Source: Alphaproteobacteria bacterium (GTDB lineage Bacteria; Pseudomonadota; Alphaproteobacteria; Bin95). Taken from it: a stretch of DNA of 64,000 nt. This document shows, piece after piece, positions 1-9,516 of this stretch. Location: NCBI GenBank assembly GCA_022827685.1, contig JAJEIH010000014.1, forward strand, positions 67,801-131,800. The letters are read 5' to 3'. The translations under genes and the position numbers were made by a program. The stretch's first letter is position 1, and the number at the start of each line of letters is the position of its first letter. Below the pieces are notes generated by a model. It saw nothing but the letters and a program-made list of their open reading frames with translations, made no database searches and was not told the DNA's origin.

Positions 1-339
1 GGCAATGTTCGCGATTTCCTCGTCGATATGGGAGGTTTCGATGCTGAAATCCGGCCCTTCCGGCGCCAGGTAGCCGATGTCCGCGAGGAAAGCCCGGTAG
101 GCGTCCGCGTCGATGGGCTGGCCGCGCCGGGCCTTGTGCCAGGCGTCGATCTCTGCCTGCAGCGCCTCGCGGCGGGCCAGCAGGCCGCGGTTGACGGGTG
201 CGAGATCGTGCAGCAGGGCGTCGAAGCCGCGCCAGAACGCATCGCTTTCGATGCCGAGGCCCGGCAGAACCTCGTTCTCGACAAAGGCGTGCAGCTCGGC
301 GGCGACCTGGCTTTGTCCGACTCGCACTCGTTCAACCAT
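1..339 (-). CDS. glcB: Malate synthase G, N-terminal part (cut by window edge)
   Basis: Only the first 113 codons are inside the window; the frame is open through base 1. Malate synthase G condenses glyoxylate with acetyl-CoA to malate in the cytoplasm. The visible segment has the family's N-terminal clasp: MVERVRVGQSQVA at the start, LLARREALQ at residues 53-61, IDAWH at 64-68 and YLAPEGPDF at 90-98, followed by an acidic DEE stretch. The ATG is the complement of 337-339. The catalytic TIM barrel is not visible, so identity rests on this N-terminal resemblance. Confidence 0.85.
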   Translation of the reverse strand, partial: MVERVRVGQSQVAAELHAFVENEVLPGLGIESDAFWRGFDALLHDLAPVNRGLLARREALQAEIDAWHKARRGQPIDADAYRAFLADIGYLAPEGPDFSIETSHIDEEIANIA

Positions 340-377
340 GGAATTCAAGGCTCCGGAATGACGGGGTTGCCGGTCTA

Positions 378-1907
378 TCAGGACCGATTGCCGGCGGCAA
401 TCGCATTGGCGCGGCGGGAAGCGAACAGGAAGGCGAGCGGCGCGGCGGCGACCGGCGCCAGCGTCAGCAGGTGGAAGGTGTTGAGATAGCCGATCATGCT
501 GGACTGGAGAAACAGCGCGCGGTCCAGCCGGCCGAGATCGGCGCTGCCGGCTGCATCCGCGAAGGGCGCCAGCCAGGGGGCTCCGAGGCCGAAGTCGAAC
601 ACGCTGATGATGCTTGTCAACGCTACCCGCGCCTCCGCGGCCGTGTGTGCGAAAAGCAGCAGGATGAGCGAGATGAAGATGCTGCTGCCCAGCATCCTGA
701 GCAGGCTGAAGACGGCATTGCCCTGCGTCAGATAGGCCGGCGGCAGGGTGGAGAAGGTCAGGATCGCCAGCGGCGTGTAGGAGAGGCCGAATCCGAAGCC
801 GTGCATCAGGTTCGACCAGAACACGTCCTCGCTTCTGAGGTTGATGTCGAGCGATCCCATCCACACGCCTGCGCCCGCCTGTATGACCATGCCGGTCGCC
901 AGGCAGAGCCGCGGGGCATGGCGGGTGAATTGCGCCACGATGAGGAAACTCAGCAGGTTGCCCACCCCGCGCGTCGCGATGAGATAGCCGACCACCGCCT
1001 CCGGATAGCCGCGCAGCTCCTGCAACAGCGGCGGAAACAGGATCATGGGCGTGAACTGCAGCATGCCCATGACGAAGGCGAAAACGAGGCCCAGCACGAA
1101 ATTGCGGTCGGTAAAGGCCGCCGGGGCGAAAAGCGGCGCCCGCGCGAGCCAGCTATGGACCAGGAAGAGGTAGAAGCCCGCCGCCGCTAGGGCGGCCATG
1201 ACCGTGATTTCCAGCGAGTCGAACCAGTCATTGCGCTGGCCGCGGTCGAAGAAGAGCTGCGTGGCGCCTATGGCGACGGCGATCATGACGAAGCCCGCGG
1301 CGTCGAAACGCCGCGCCGTGCCCCGCTCCTTGTGGTCGATGGCCAGCAGGATCGGGATGCAGGCGGCAAGGCCCAGCGGCAGGATCAGGAAGAAGGCCCA
1401 GCGCCAGTCCAGCAGTTCGCCGACAATGCCGCCGAAGGTGGGTCCCAATATGGGCCCGAATACGCCTCCGACGCCCCACATCATCACGACGAAGGGCTGC
1501 TGCTCCCGGTTGAAGCTGCCGAGCAGGATCGCCTGGCCCAGCGGAAAGATCGGTGCGCCGCACGCGCCCTGGACGACACGGATCGCGATCAGGGTTTCCA
1601 GCGAGTCGGCGAAGCCGCAAAGCACGGACGCGCCGGTGAAGCCGAGCACGGACGCGAGCAGCAGATTGCGCTGGCCGAGCTTGCCGGAGAGCCAGCCGGT
1701 GAGCGGCGTGGCGACGGCGGTGGCGACGAGGTTGAGGGTGAGCACCCAGGAAATCTGGTCCTGCGTCGCCGACAGCGCTCCCTTCATCTGCGGCAGGATG
1801 ACGGCGACGCTGGTGAGCGTGATGCCGAAAAGCAGGGTGACGGACTGCACCGTCACGACGATCAGCCACTGCCGGCCGGTGATCCGCGCGGGTGAGTCGG
1901 CGTTCAC
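378..1907 (-). CDS. DHA2-family MFS drug/solute exporter
   Basis: A 509-residue integral inner-membrane protein with about 14 hydrophobic segments, the size and layout of the 14-helix DHA2 (EmrB/QacA) branch of the major facilitator superfamily. The motif A loop is at residues 71-80 (GWLSGKLGQR). An antiporter-type motif C is at about 148-160 (GGVFGPILGPTFGG), followed by WRWAFF. Such proteins export drugs or metabolites by proton antiport. The ATG overlaps the stop of the upstream MFS gene by 4 bases (ATGA), so the two are probably co-translated. No HlyD/EmrA partner is adjacent. Substrate unknown. Confidence 0.85.
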   Translation of the reverse strand: MNADSPARITGRQWLIVVTVQSVTLLFGITLTSVAVILPQMKGALSATQDQISWVLTLNLVATAVATPLTGWLSGKLGQRNLLLASVLGFTGASVLCGFADSLETLIAIRVVQGACGAPIFPLGQAILLGSFNREQQPFVVMMWGVGGVFGPILGPTFGGIVGELLDWRWAFFLILPLGLAACIPILLAIDHKERGTARRFDAAGFVMIAVAIGATQLFFDRGQRNDWFDSLEITVMAALAAAGFYLFLVHSWLARAPLFAPAAFTDRNFVLGLVFAFVMGMLQFTPMILFPPLLQELRGYPEAVVGYLIATRGVGNLLSFLIVAQFTRHAPRLCLATGMVIQAGAGVWMGSLDINLRSEDVFWSNLMHGFGFGLSYTPLAILTFSTLPPAYLTQGNAVFSLLRMLGSSIFISLILLLFAHTAAEARVALTSIISVFDFGLGAPWLAPFADAAGSADLGRLDRALFLQSSMIGYLNTFHLLTLAPVAAAPLAFLFASRRANAIAAGNRS

Positions 1908-3106
1908 AAACGGTGGCTTTCTCGCGCGAAGCCCGCGAATGCGAGCGCCGCGGCGACAAGCAGGCCGGAGGCGAGGTAAAGCGCCATGCGGTCGCCGCCG
2001 GCATCCACCGCGAAGCCGAGCAGGACGGGGCCCAGCACATAGCCCGCGTCGCCCAGCATGCGATAGCTGCTCATGGCGGCGGCGTTCATGCCGGGAGGCG
2101 CGTTGTCCGCCGCATAGGCTGCCGGAGCCGCGCCGCCGACCGAAGTCGCAACGCTCCAGAGGGCGCAGGCCGAAGCGAACCAGAAATAGGAGGGCGCGAG
2201 CGCAAACAGCAGCATTGCACCTCCCGAAATCGCGGTCGCGGGCACGATCACGTTCTTGCGGCCGAACCTGTCCGCGACCATGCCCGCAGGCCAGGCGGCG
2301 AGCAGGCCGAGAACGCTGCCGAGCGCGATGCCGAACCCGATCTCGTCCGGACCGAGCCCAAGGCGGGAGACGCCGAGCAGCGGCACGATGGTGAACAGGC
2401 CGCCGGTCCGCGAAAAGGCGTTGACGAAGCCGACCCAGCTCACCAGCAGGAAGGCGCGGTTGGAAACGACAAGCCGCAACTGCTGCAGGAAGTCCGGGGC
2501 CGGGCCCTGGCCGGCGGCCTTTCCGTTGCCTGCCATGTCGCGGGTTTCGCCGACCGCGAACCAGGCGATGGCCCCGGCCAGGAGGCTGGCGAGCCCGCAG
2601 GCGACGAAAGGCGCTTCAAGACCCCAGTTGTTCGCCAGCCACCCGCCGGGGAACGGCCCGATGCCGACGGAAAAGATGAATGTGCCCTGATAAATGCCGA
2701 TGGCGCGCCCGCGCCATTCGGGCCGGGTGATGTCGGCGAGCACGACATGGCCGGTCGTGATGACCGCGCCCGCGCCTGCGCCGGCGATGAAGCGCGCCGC
2801 CACGAATTCCGGGAAATCGGCAGCCCAGGCGCACCAGAGATTGCCGGTCGTCGAAAGCAGGCCGCCGAGGGCCAGCGCCGTGCGGCGCCCGAGCATGTCG
2901 GACAGCCGTCCGATGGGCATGGCGATGAGGAAGCGCGCGAGGCCGTATATGGCGACAGCCATGCCGACGGCGGATGCGGTGACGCCGAAGGCCTGCGCGT
3001 AAAGCGGCAGCACCGGCACGATGGCCCCGAAGCCGAGCTGGTTGACGCCGATCAGCACGCACATCCAGAACAGGCAGCGTCGCTCGGCTGGTGAAGGTCG
3101 CGGCAT
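1904..3106 (-). CDS. MFS transporter, 12-helix (DHA1-like)
   Basis: A 400-residue polytopic membrane protein of the 12-helix MFS type. The motif A loop is GRLSDMLGRR at residues 66-75, and a second copy (GMVADRFGRK) lies at the start of the C-terminal half, as expected from the internal duplication of the fold. It is the first gene of a two-gene unit with the DHA2 transporter, which it overlaps by 4 bases. Two different exporters in one transcript suggests efflux of related compounds, but nothing in the sequence names the substrate. Confidence 0.82.
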   Translation of the reverse strand: MPRPSPAERRCLFWMCVLIGVNQLGFGAIVPVLPLYAQAFGVTASAVGMAVAIYGLARFLIAMPIGRLSDMLGRRTALALGGLLSTTGNLWCAWAADFPEFVAARFIAGAGAGAVITTGHVVLADITRPEWRGRAIGIYQGTFIFSVGIGPFPGGWLANNWGLEAPFVACGLASLLAGAIAWFAVGETRDMAGNGKAAGQGPAPDFLQQLRLVVSNRAFLLVSWVGFVNAFSRTGGLFTIVPLLGVSRLGLGPDEIGFGIALGSVLGLLAAWPAGMVADRFGRKNVIVPATAISGGAMLLFALAPSYFWFASACALWSVATSVGGAAPAAYAADNAPPGMNAAAMSSYRMLGDAGYVLGPVLLGFAVDAGGDRMALYLASGLLVAAALAFAGFARESHRL

Positions 3107-3154
3107 GGCAGGGATTGTAGCGGCGGAAATGCGTCTTCCGCGCGGGCCTCCGGG

Positions 3155-4108
3155 TCAGAGGAGTCCGGCGGTATCCGCCCGCAGCGTCACGATGGCCCTC
3201 ATGGCGTCGATCAGCGGCGTCGGCACGCCTTCCGCCGCGCCGATTTCGCTGACGCAGGTGAGCAGTGCCGCAATCTCAGGCGGCTTGGCGTTTTCGAAGT
3301 CCTGGAGCATGGAGGTCTTGAAGGCGCCGAGGCTGCGGCCCAGCTCGACCCGGGCTTCGAGCGAAATGACCGGTTCGATGCCAATGGCGCGGCCGACGGC
3401 CGTGGTCTCCGCCATCAGCGCCATGGCGGCGTCCAGCGCGCCGTCGGGCGAGAGAATCCGGTCGAGCGTCGCGCCCGTGACCGCGCTGATCGGGTTGCCC
3501 GAGAGATTGCCGAGCAGCTTGCTCCAGACTTCCGCGCGGATGTCGTCCGAGCGCTGCACCTGGAAACCGCCGGCCTCGAAGGCGGCGGCGAGCGAAGACA
3601 GGTCCATGGCGCCCGGACTGCCGAGGATCACGCGGTCTCCGGGGCCGGCGTCGATACGGCCGGGCTCCGGCACGGTCGCCCAGAGATGCAGCACGGCGCC
3701 GACCGCCTGGCGCGAGGGGAGCGCGGCCTCGATCCGGCCCTCCGGATCCAGGCACGCGATCCGCCGGCCGCCGAGGCCGTGAAAGAACCACCAGGACAGG
3801 CCGTTCATGGCGGTGACGATGGCGGTTTCGGGGCCGATCATCGGCGTCAGCGACGGCGCGAGTCCCGCAAGGGCCGGCTCCTTGACGGCGATGATCACCG
3901 CATCCTGGACGCCGAGCGCGGCGGGGTCGTCATCGACGGCGATCCGGGCCTCGTGCCGCTCGCCCCTGAAGTCCAGAACCAGGCCGCGCGACCGCACCGC
4001 CTCCAGGGTTGCGCCGCGCGCGAGCCCGGATACCTCCGCGCCGCCGCGCGCAAGCAGGGCGGCGATCATGCCGCCCATGGCGCCAAGTCCGGCAACGGCG
4101 ATTTTCAT
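3155..4108 (-). CDS. Ketopantoate reductase-like NADP-dependent oxidoreductase (ApbA/PanE family)
   Basis: A 317-residue protein with an N-terminal Rossmann fold (GLGAMGG at residues 7-13) and a helical C-terminal domain, the ApbA/PanE arrangement. The region around VWSKLLGN (K197, N201) matches the catalytic Lys/Asn segment of ketopantoate reductase, which makes pantoate for coenzyme A. The frame stays open upstream into the SDR gene, but the ATG at 4108 opens directly on the nucleotide-binding motif and lies 7 bases after the SDR stop. A second paralogue occurs at 41204-42136, so at least one may act on another 2-oxo acid. Confidence 0.75.
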   Translation of the reverse strand: MKIAVAGLGAMGGMIAALLARGGAEVSGLARGATLEAVRSRGLVLDFRGERHEARIAVDDDPAALGVQDAVIIAVKEPALAGLAPSLTPMIGPETAIVTAMNGLSWWFFHGLGGRRIACLDPEGRIEAALPSRQAVGAVLHLWATVPEPGRIDAGPGDRVILGSPGAMDLSSLAAAFEAGGFQVQRSDDIRAEVWSKLLGNLSGNPISAVTGATLDRILSPDGALDAAMALMAETTAVGRAIGIEPVISLEARVELGRSLGAFKTSMLQDFENAKPPEIAALLTCVSEIGAAEGVPTPLIDAMRAIVTLRADTAGLL

Positions 4109-4115
4109 GGGTGCA

Positions 4116-4901
4116 TCAGACAACGGCGGCGCCGCCGCAGACATTGATGACCTGCCCGGTGACATAGGACGCCGCCCGGCTGGCCAGGAAGACCGCGACC
4201 GAGCCGATCTCGTCCGGATCGCCGATGCGCCTGAGCGGCAGCGCATTGTTGACGCCTTCCAGCCGCACCGGGTCCGTCCACAGCGCCTTGGCGAAATCGG
4301 TCTTGATGAGGCCCGGCGCAATGGCGTTGGCGCGGATGTTCTTCGGTCCGTATTCCACGGCCACATTGCGCGCGATCTGGTGCTCGGCCACCTTCGAGAT
4401 CGCATAGGCGCCGAGCGTGGTGTTGCCCTTCAGGCCCGCAATCGAGGCGATGATGATGATCGATCCCCTGCCGGCGGCCTCCATATGCGGCAGGGCGAGC
4501 ATGCACAGCCAGTGGGTGGAGCGGATATTCGTCTCCATGATCTTGTCGAACGCCGAGTCCGGGATTCCAGCTATCGGCCCGTAATAGGGGTTGGCGGCGG
4601 CATTGGGCACCGCGATGGTGAGCTTGCCCCAGCGGTCCACCGCGCAATCGACCAGTTTCTGCAGCTGGTCCTTGTGGCCGACATGCGCCGGGCAGGACAC
4701 GGCTTCCGCCCCGTTGCGGGCCCACTTCTCGTTGATTTCCGCCGTCACCGCCTGGCAGGCGTCCGCCTTGCGTGAGGAGACCACGACATGCGCGCCCGCC
4801 TCCGCCATGCGGCAGGCAATTGCCTTGCCGATACCCTTGGTGGAGCCCGTGACGACGGCGACCTCGCCCGTGAGATCGAACAGCGAATCGGATTGCGACA
4901 T
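4116..4901 (-). CDS. Short-chain dehydrogenase/reductase (SDR)
   Basis: A classical SDR of 261 residues. The cofactor motif TGSTKGIG is at residues 18-25, an NAA variant of the NNAG motif at 100-102, and the catalytic triad is S153, Y166 and K170 (YAISK). It should oxidise an alcohol or reduce a carbonyl with NAD(P)H in the cytoplasm. It is transcribed with the PanE-like reductase (7-base gap). A divergent MFS gene starts 32 bases upstream, so the two promoters must overlap. Substrate unknown; proximity to transporters hints at use of an imported compound. Confidence 0.85.
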   Translation of the reverse strand: MSQSDSLFDLTGEVAVVTGSTKGIGKAIACRMAEAGAHVVVSSRKADACQAVTAEINEKWARNGAEAVSCPAHVGHKDQLQKLVDCAVDRWGKLTIAVPNAAANPYYGPIAGIPDSAFDKIMETNIRSTHWLCMLALPHMEAAGRGSIIIIASIAGLKGNTTLGAYAISKVAEHQIARNVAVEYGPKNIRANAIAPGLIKTDFAKALWTDPVRLEGVNNALPLRRIGDPDEIGSVAVFLASRAASYVTGQVINVCGGAAVV

Positions 4902-4933
4902 GGAGATGCGCCCGTTTCCTCGTTAGCTTTTGC

Positions 4934-6169
4934 GTGCGGGCCGGTTATGGCTTGTCGACGCTTCCGATACAACCGGGCAAGCCCTTGGCCTCCTATTTCC
5001 GCTTCGTCGCCGCGAACGCGCCCTTTCTCGGGTTCGGCCTGCTGCTCGCCTGTTTTTCGAGCTTCGGGCAGACTTTCTATATCGGCCTGTTCGGAGCGCC
5101 GATCCGCGCCGAATTCGGGCTCGACCATGCGGGCTTCGGGTCCCTCTACATGGCCGGCACGCTGGTCAGCGGGTTTGCCTTCGCATTCGCCGGGCGCGCG
5201 ATCGACCGCATTGCGCTTCGCCGCTACGCGGCCTTCGCCCTCGCGGGCCTGGCTGCCGCCTGCGCCGTCATGGCAAGCGCGGCGAGCGTGGTCCTGCTGA
5301 CGGCGGCGCTCTGCGGGCTGCGCTTTTTCGGCCAGGGGCTCGTCACCCACACCGCCCATACCGCGACGGCGCGGCATTTCGAACGGGACCGCGGCAAGGC
5401 GCTCAGCGTCGTCATGCTCGGCCATCCGCTGGGCGAGGCCCTCCTGCCGCCCATCGCCGTGGCGGCGGCCGCGTGGCTCGGGTGGCGCGAGGTCTGGTGG
5501 GCCGCCTCGGTCCTGCTGATCGTCGCGATCCTGCCGTCGGCCATGCTGCTGCTTCCCAGGATGCCGCCCCCGGCCCGCTCCGCGTCCGCACGCGCCGGGG
5601 CCTGGAGCATGCTGTTTCGCGACAGGCGGTTCCTGCTGACCCTGCCGGCGGTGCTGGTGCCTGCCTTCGTATCCACGGGATTCGCCTTCCACATCGCGCC
5701 GCTGGCCGCCGAGCGGAGCTGGGACATGAAGCTCGTGGCCGCCGCCTTCAGCGCCTTTGCGGTCGTCAAGGTCGCGACGTCGCTCGCCATGGGCCCCGCA
5801 ATCGACCGCTTCGGCGCGCGTGCCCTGTTGCCGGCATTGCTGCTGCCGCTAACCGCCGCGTGCCTCACGCTCTCGGCGGGCGCGGCGCCCTGGATCGCGT
5901 TCCTCTTCATGGCCTTTCTCGGCATGTCGGGCGGCGTGACGCAGACCCTGCTGGGCGCCATCTGGGCGGAGGTTTACGGCGTCGGCCACCTGGGCGCGAT
6001 CCGCTCGGTCTATTTCGTCTTGATGGTGTTCTCGAGCGCGCTCGCTCCGGCCGCATTCGGCCGCGCCATCGACGCGGGCGCCGGCCTTGCCGAAATCGGC
6101 CTCGCCTGCGCCGCTGTCATGGCCGGCGCCAAGCTGTTGCTGCTGGCCGGCGGCTTCAACCGCCGGTGA
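4934..6169 (+). CDS. MFS transporter
   Basis: A 411-residue, 12-helix major facilitator. Hydrophobic helices alternate with short loops, and the first half has GRAIDRIALRR in the motif A position. The overall look is of the monocarboxylate/oxalate-formate type branch, but I cannot assign a substrate. The GTG at 4934 gives the full first helix; a TTG lies six codons on. The gene is divergent from the SDR/PanE-like pair and its 3' end overlaps the convergent bcp gene by 14 bases. Confidence 0.8.
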   Translation: MRAGYGLSTLPIQPGKPLASYFRFVAANAPFLGFGLLLACFSSFGQTFYIGLFGAPIRAEFGLDHAGFGSLYMAGTLVSGFAFAFAGRAIDRIALRRYAAFALAGLAAACAVMASAASVVLLTAALCGLRFFGQGLVTHTAHTATARHFERDRGKALSVVMLGHPLGEALLPPIAVAAAAWLGWREVWWAASVLLIVAILPSAMLLLPRMPPPARSASARAGAWSMLFRDRRFLLTLPAVLVPAFVSTGFAFHIAPLAAERSWDMKLVAAAFSAFAVVKVATSLAMGPAIDRFGARALLPALLLPLTAACLTLSAGAAPWIAFLFMAFLGMSGGVTQTLLGAIWAEVYGVGHLGAIRSVYFVLMVFSSALAPAAFGRAIDAGAGLAEIGLACAAVMAGAKLLLLAGGFNRR

Positions 6170-6620
6170 GCGCGTCGAGAACAGCCCGGGCGTGGCCCTT
6201 GACGCGCACCTTGCGCCAGATGCGCGCAATCCGGCTTTCCTCGTCGATCAGGAAGGTCGAGCGCTCGATTCCCATGTAGGTGCGGCCGTACATCCGCTTC
6301 TCGACCCACACGCCATAGGCCTGCGCCATCGAATGGCCTTCGTCGGAGCCGAGAAGAAAGGGCAGGCCGTGTTTCGCCTTGAAGCGGTCGTGTTTCGCCG
6401 GCGTGTCGGGCGACACGCCGAGAATGGCGGCGCCGGCCCGGGCGAATTCCTCCGAAGCGTCGCGAAAGGCCTGCGCCTCCGTCGTGCAGCCGGGGGTGTC
6501 GTCGCGGGGATAGAAATAGAGCACGAGCTTCCGCCCGCGATAGTCTTGCAGCGCGGCTGTGTTCCCGCCGTCGGCGGGCAGCTCGAAATCCGGGGCGAGG
6601 TCGCCTTCGTTCAGGCTCAT
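6156..6620 (-). CDS. bcp: Peroxiredoxin, BCP/PrxQ type (thioredoxin-dependent peroxidase)
   Basis: A 154-residue cytoplasmic peroxidase that reduces hydrogen peroxide and organic hydroperoxides. The peroxidatic cysteine is C45 in the signature DDTPGCTTE, after the YFYPRD strand. Many BCP proteins carry a resolving cysteine five residues later (CTTEAC); here that position is Q50 and no other cysteine is seen, so this is a 1-Cys variant. It sits immediately 3' of glnE (6-base gap, same strand) and could be co-transcribed with it. Confidence 0.92.
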   Translation of the reverse strand: MSLNEGDLAPDFELPADGGNTAALQDYRGRKLVLYFYPRDDTPGCTTEAQAFRDASEEFARAGAAILGVSPDTPAKHDRFKAKHGLPFLLGSDEGHSMAQAYGVWVEKRMYGRTYMGIERSTFLIDEESRIARIWRKVRVKGHARAVLDALTGG

Positions 6621-6626
6621 TTGGCT

Positions 6627-9467
6627 TTACCCTTCCTCTAGATGATGCCGGAAGAACCGGCGCGTCAGAACGCCGTCCTGCTCGATCCGTTCGCAAACGC
6701 CGGCGAAGTCCGCGCAACCGCATCGTTCCGCCGCCAGCCGGGCCAGCGCCGGCATGTGCTCCGGCGGGGAGTCGCCGGACAGACGGAAGAGGGCCTGGAG
6801 GTCCGCGAGCCGCGCCGCCGTTGCGGCCAGTTCTTCCCAGGGCGCAGGGCCGCTCGCCAGCCCGGCCGTTTTCGCCGCGCGGAAGACCGCCGCCGCGGAG
6901 CGTTCCGCGACCGGCGGGTGCGCGGCCGCGTGTTTCAGCACCAGGTATTGCGCCAGGAATTCCAGGTCGATCAGGCCGCCCGGACGGTGCTTGAGGTCGA
7001 ACGGCTCGCTGGCCTTGCGCTGCGCCGCCATCTTCGCCCGCATGTCGCGGACGGCTTCGCGCAAGCCGTCATGCGGCTGCGCCAGGACTTCCATGCGCAA
7101 GGCGTCCAGCCGCGACGCCAGTTCCGGCGGGCCGACGGCGACACGGGACCGGACCAGCGCCATGTGCTCCCAGGTCCAGGCGTCTTCCTTCTGGTAGCGC
7201 TCGAACCCGTCGATATGGATGGCGAGCGGCCCGTCATTTCCCGACGGACGGAGACGCAGGTCGATCTCGAAGAGCCGCCCTTCTCCCGTCTGGGCCGTAA
7301 TCGCCGTTTGAAGGCGTTGCATCAGGCGATTGAAATAAGTCGAGGCCCATAAAGGCTTCGGGCCGTCCGAATGCGTCACTTCCTGGGGCGCGTCATAGAC
7401 GGCGACCATGTCGAGGTCCGAACCCAGCGTCAGGTCTCCGCTCCCCCATTTGCCGTAGGCCAGAACGGCGAAGCTGCCGCCGGGGAAGCTGCCGTGCAGT
7501 TCGCTGAATTCGTCGAGAGTCGCCGTCAGCAGGGCCTCGACGGCCGCATCCGCGATTTCCGAAAGACCGGCCCCGGCCTGGCGCGCGCTGCGTTTGCCCT
7601 GAAGCAGGCCGAGACCCGCATCGAAGCGCGCATCGTTCGCCCAGCGCCGCACGATATCGAGCACATCCTGGTAGGTCTGCGATGCGCGGAGCAGATGGCG
7701 GAGGTCCTGGCGCAACTGGCCGTCCTGGGCGCCGCCGCCGGCGAGAATGCCCTCGAGCACGCCCGGATGATGGGTCATGTGCTCGGCGAGATAGGGCGAG
7801 TTGCCGAGCACTTCGGCAACAAGGTCGATGAGCTGCGGATTGGTCTGGAACATTGCGAAGACGGGAACGCCGAGCGGCAATCGGGCCAGGAAGCGGTCGA
7901 AATCCACCAGGGCGCGGTCCGGCTCGCGGGCGCCGGCGAGCGACTTGAGCAGGTTCGGCACCAGTTCCGTCAGGATTTCCCGCGCCCTTGCGCTCCGGGT
8001 CGCCCGTATCGAGCCGGAATGCCATGCGCGGACGATTTCGAACACCCGCTGGGGATTGCCAAAGCCCAGCTCGGCAAGCGTCGTCGTGGTGCCGGGATCC
8101 GGGTCCGTGCCGGTGAACACCAGATTGCCCGGCCCGGCCAGCGTGTCCGCCTCCGAGAACAGGCTGTCGTAAAGCTGGCGGACATTGTCCAGATGGCCCA
8201 GCAGCACATGCGCAAAGGCATCCTGCCCGCCATGCCCCATGAAGCGCGCGAAGCCGGCAAGGCCCCCCGCTTCCGGCAGTTCATGGGTCTGCCGGTCGTC
8301 GATCATCTGGATGCGGTGCTCGACGCTGCGAAGGAACCTGTAGGCGTCCTGCAGGCTGTCGGCCGCGCGGCGCTCGACATGCCCCGCCGCGACGAGGGCC
8401 TCCAGCGCCTTGCAGGTGGGGCGCACGCGCAAGCTTACATCGCGGCCGCCCCAGATCAGTTGCTGCGTCTGGACGTAGAACTCGATCTCGCGGATGCCGC
8501 CGCGCCCGAGCTTCACATTGTGTCCGGCGACCGCCAGCCGGTCATGGCCGCGATGGGCATGTATCTGGCGCTTGATGGAATGGATGTCCTGTATGGCCCA
8601 GAAGTCGAGGCTGCGCCGCCAGATGAACGGACGGATATAGTCCAGGAAGGCCTGTCCGGCAGCGAGGTCGCCTGCCACCGGCCGGGCCTTCAGCATGGCG
8701 GCCCGTTCCCAGTTCTGGCCCATGCTCTCGTAATAGGCTTCCGCCGCCCGGATCGGCACCGCCAGCGGCGTGGAGGCCGGATCGGGGCGAAGGCGCAGAT
8801 CGACCCGCTGCACATAGCCGTCGGCGGTGCGCTCCTGCAGCAGGCGGACGAGGCCGCGGGCGAACCGGACCATCGACTGGCCGGCCCGGTCCCGCCGCTG
8901 CACGGGCAGGGCGGCATCGTCGTAGATCAGCACGATGTCGATGTCGCTCGAATAGTTGAGCTCGGCGGCGCCGAGTTTCCCCATTCCGAGAACCACGATA
9001 CCCGAACCGTCCGGCTCGGCGCTGGTGTATTCGCGTCCGGTGGCGAGCAGATGGCGAACGGCCGCGTCCAGAGCGGCTGCTGCGAACGAGCTCAGCGTTC
9101 CGGTGACCTGTTCCAGCGTCCATTCGCCGGCGACGTCGGCGACGGCGACCGCCGCCGCAAGCCGGGCGCGTTCCTCCCGCAAGGTCCGCATCCAGCCGGC
9201 GGTGTCGCAATCGGCCGGAAGCTCCCGGAGCCGCGCGAACAGCGCTTCGACCGACCCGTCCGGCCCTTCGGCGGCGAGATTCCGCGAAAAATCGGGGAAC
9301 CTCAGCAGGCAATCGGCAAGGAACGGGCTGGACCCCAGCACCGCCCGGATTGCGCGGCCCCGCGGGGTATCGCAGTCCAGCGGCCCGATCTGCGCCTGCC
9401 AGTCCTCCAGACGGCGGGCGGCCAATTCGGGATCAGCCGGAAGGGAGTGGTTCTCGACTGTCGTCAT
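6627..9467 (-). CDS. glnE: Bifunctional glutamine synthetase adenylyltransferase / adenylyl-removing enzyme
   Basis: GlnE adenylylates glutamine synthetase in nitrogen-rich conditions and removes AMP when nitrogen is scarce, under PII control. The protein (about 946 residues) has the expected two nucleotidyltransferase halves. The first carries SSDIDIVLIYD and a downstream LGRGGIREIEF segment. The second carries GSDLDMVAVYD and a matching RPGGLIDLEF segment. Several starts are possible: an in-frame TTG at 9503 and ATGs at 9485, 9476 and 9467. I chose 9467 because it leaves room for a promoter against the divergent gene at 9517. No start has a strong ribosome site. Confidence 0.93.
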   Translation of the reverse strand: MTTVENHSLPADPELAARRLEDWQAQIGPLDCDTPRGRAIRAVLGSSPFLADCLLRFPDFSRNLAAEGPDGSVEALFARLRELPADCDTAGWMRTLREERARLAAAVAVADVAGEWTLEQVTGTLSSFAAAALDAAVRHLLATGREYTSAEPDGSGIVVLGMGKLGAAELNYSSDIDIVLIYDDAALPVQRRDRAGQSMVRFARGLVRLLQERTADGYVQRVDLRLRPDPASTPLAVPIRAAEAYYESMGQNWERAAMLKARPVAGDLAAGQAFLDYIRPFIWRRSLDFWAIQDIHSIKRQIHAHRGHDRLAVAGHNVKLGRGGIREIEFYVQTQQLIWGGRDVSLRVRPTCKALEALVAAGHVERRAADSLQDAYRFLRSVEHRIQMIDDRQTHELPEAGGLAGFARFMGHGGQDAFAHVLLGHLDNVRQLYDSLFSEADTLAGPGNLVFTGTDPDPGTTTTLAELGFGNPQRVFEIVRAWHSGSIRATRSARAREILTELVPNLLKSLAGAREPDRALVDFDRFLARLPLGVPVFAMFQTNPQLIDLVAEVLGNSPYLAEHMTHHPGVLEGILAGGGAQDGQLRQDLRHLLRASQTYQDVLDIVRRWANDARFDAGLGLLQGKRSARQAGAGLSEIADAAVEALLTATLDEFSELHGSFPGGSFAVLAYGKWGSGDLTLGSDLDMVAVYDAPQEVTHSDGPKPLWASTYFNRLMQRLQTAITAQTGEGRLFEIDLRLRPSGNDGPLAIHIDGFERYQKEDAWTWEHMALVRSRVAVGPPELASRLDALRMEVLAQPHDGLREAVRDMRAKMAAQRKASEPFDLKHRPGGLIDLEFLAQYLVLKHAAAHPPVAERSAAAVFRAAKTAGLASGPAPWEELAATAARLADLQALFRLSGDSPPEHMPALARLAAERCGCADFAGVCERIEQDGVLTRRFFRHHLEEG

Positions 9468-9516
9468 CGTTCCCATAGGTCCCATATAGTGAGGGACGGT
9501 CAAGCGGAGCGGATTA

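Noticed and set aside
9468-9503. TTG at 9503 as glnE start and the TTGACC there as a -35 box
   Set aside because: The only matching -10 would start transcription at the ATG itself; evidence too thin to annotate either.
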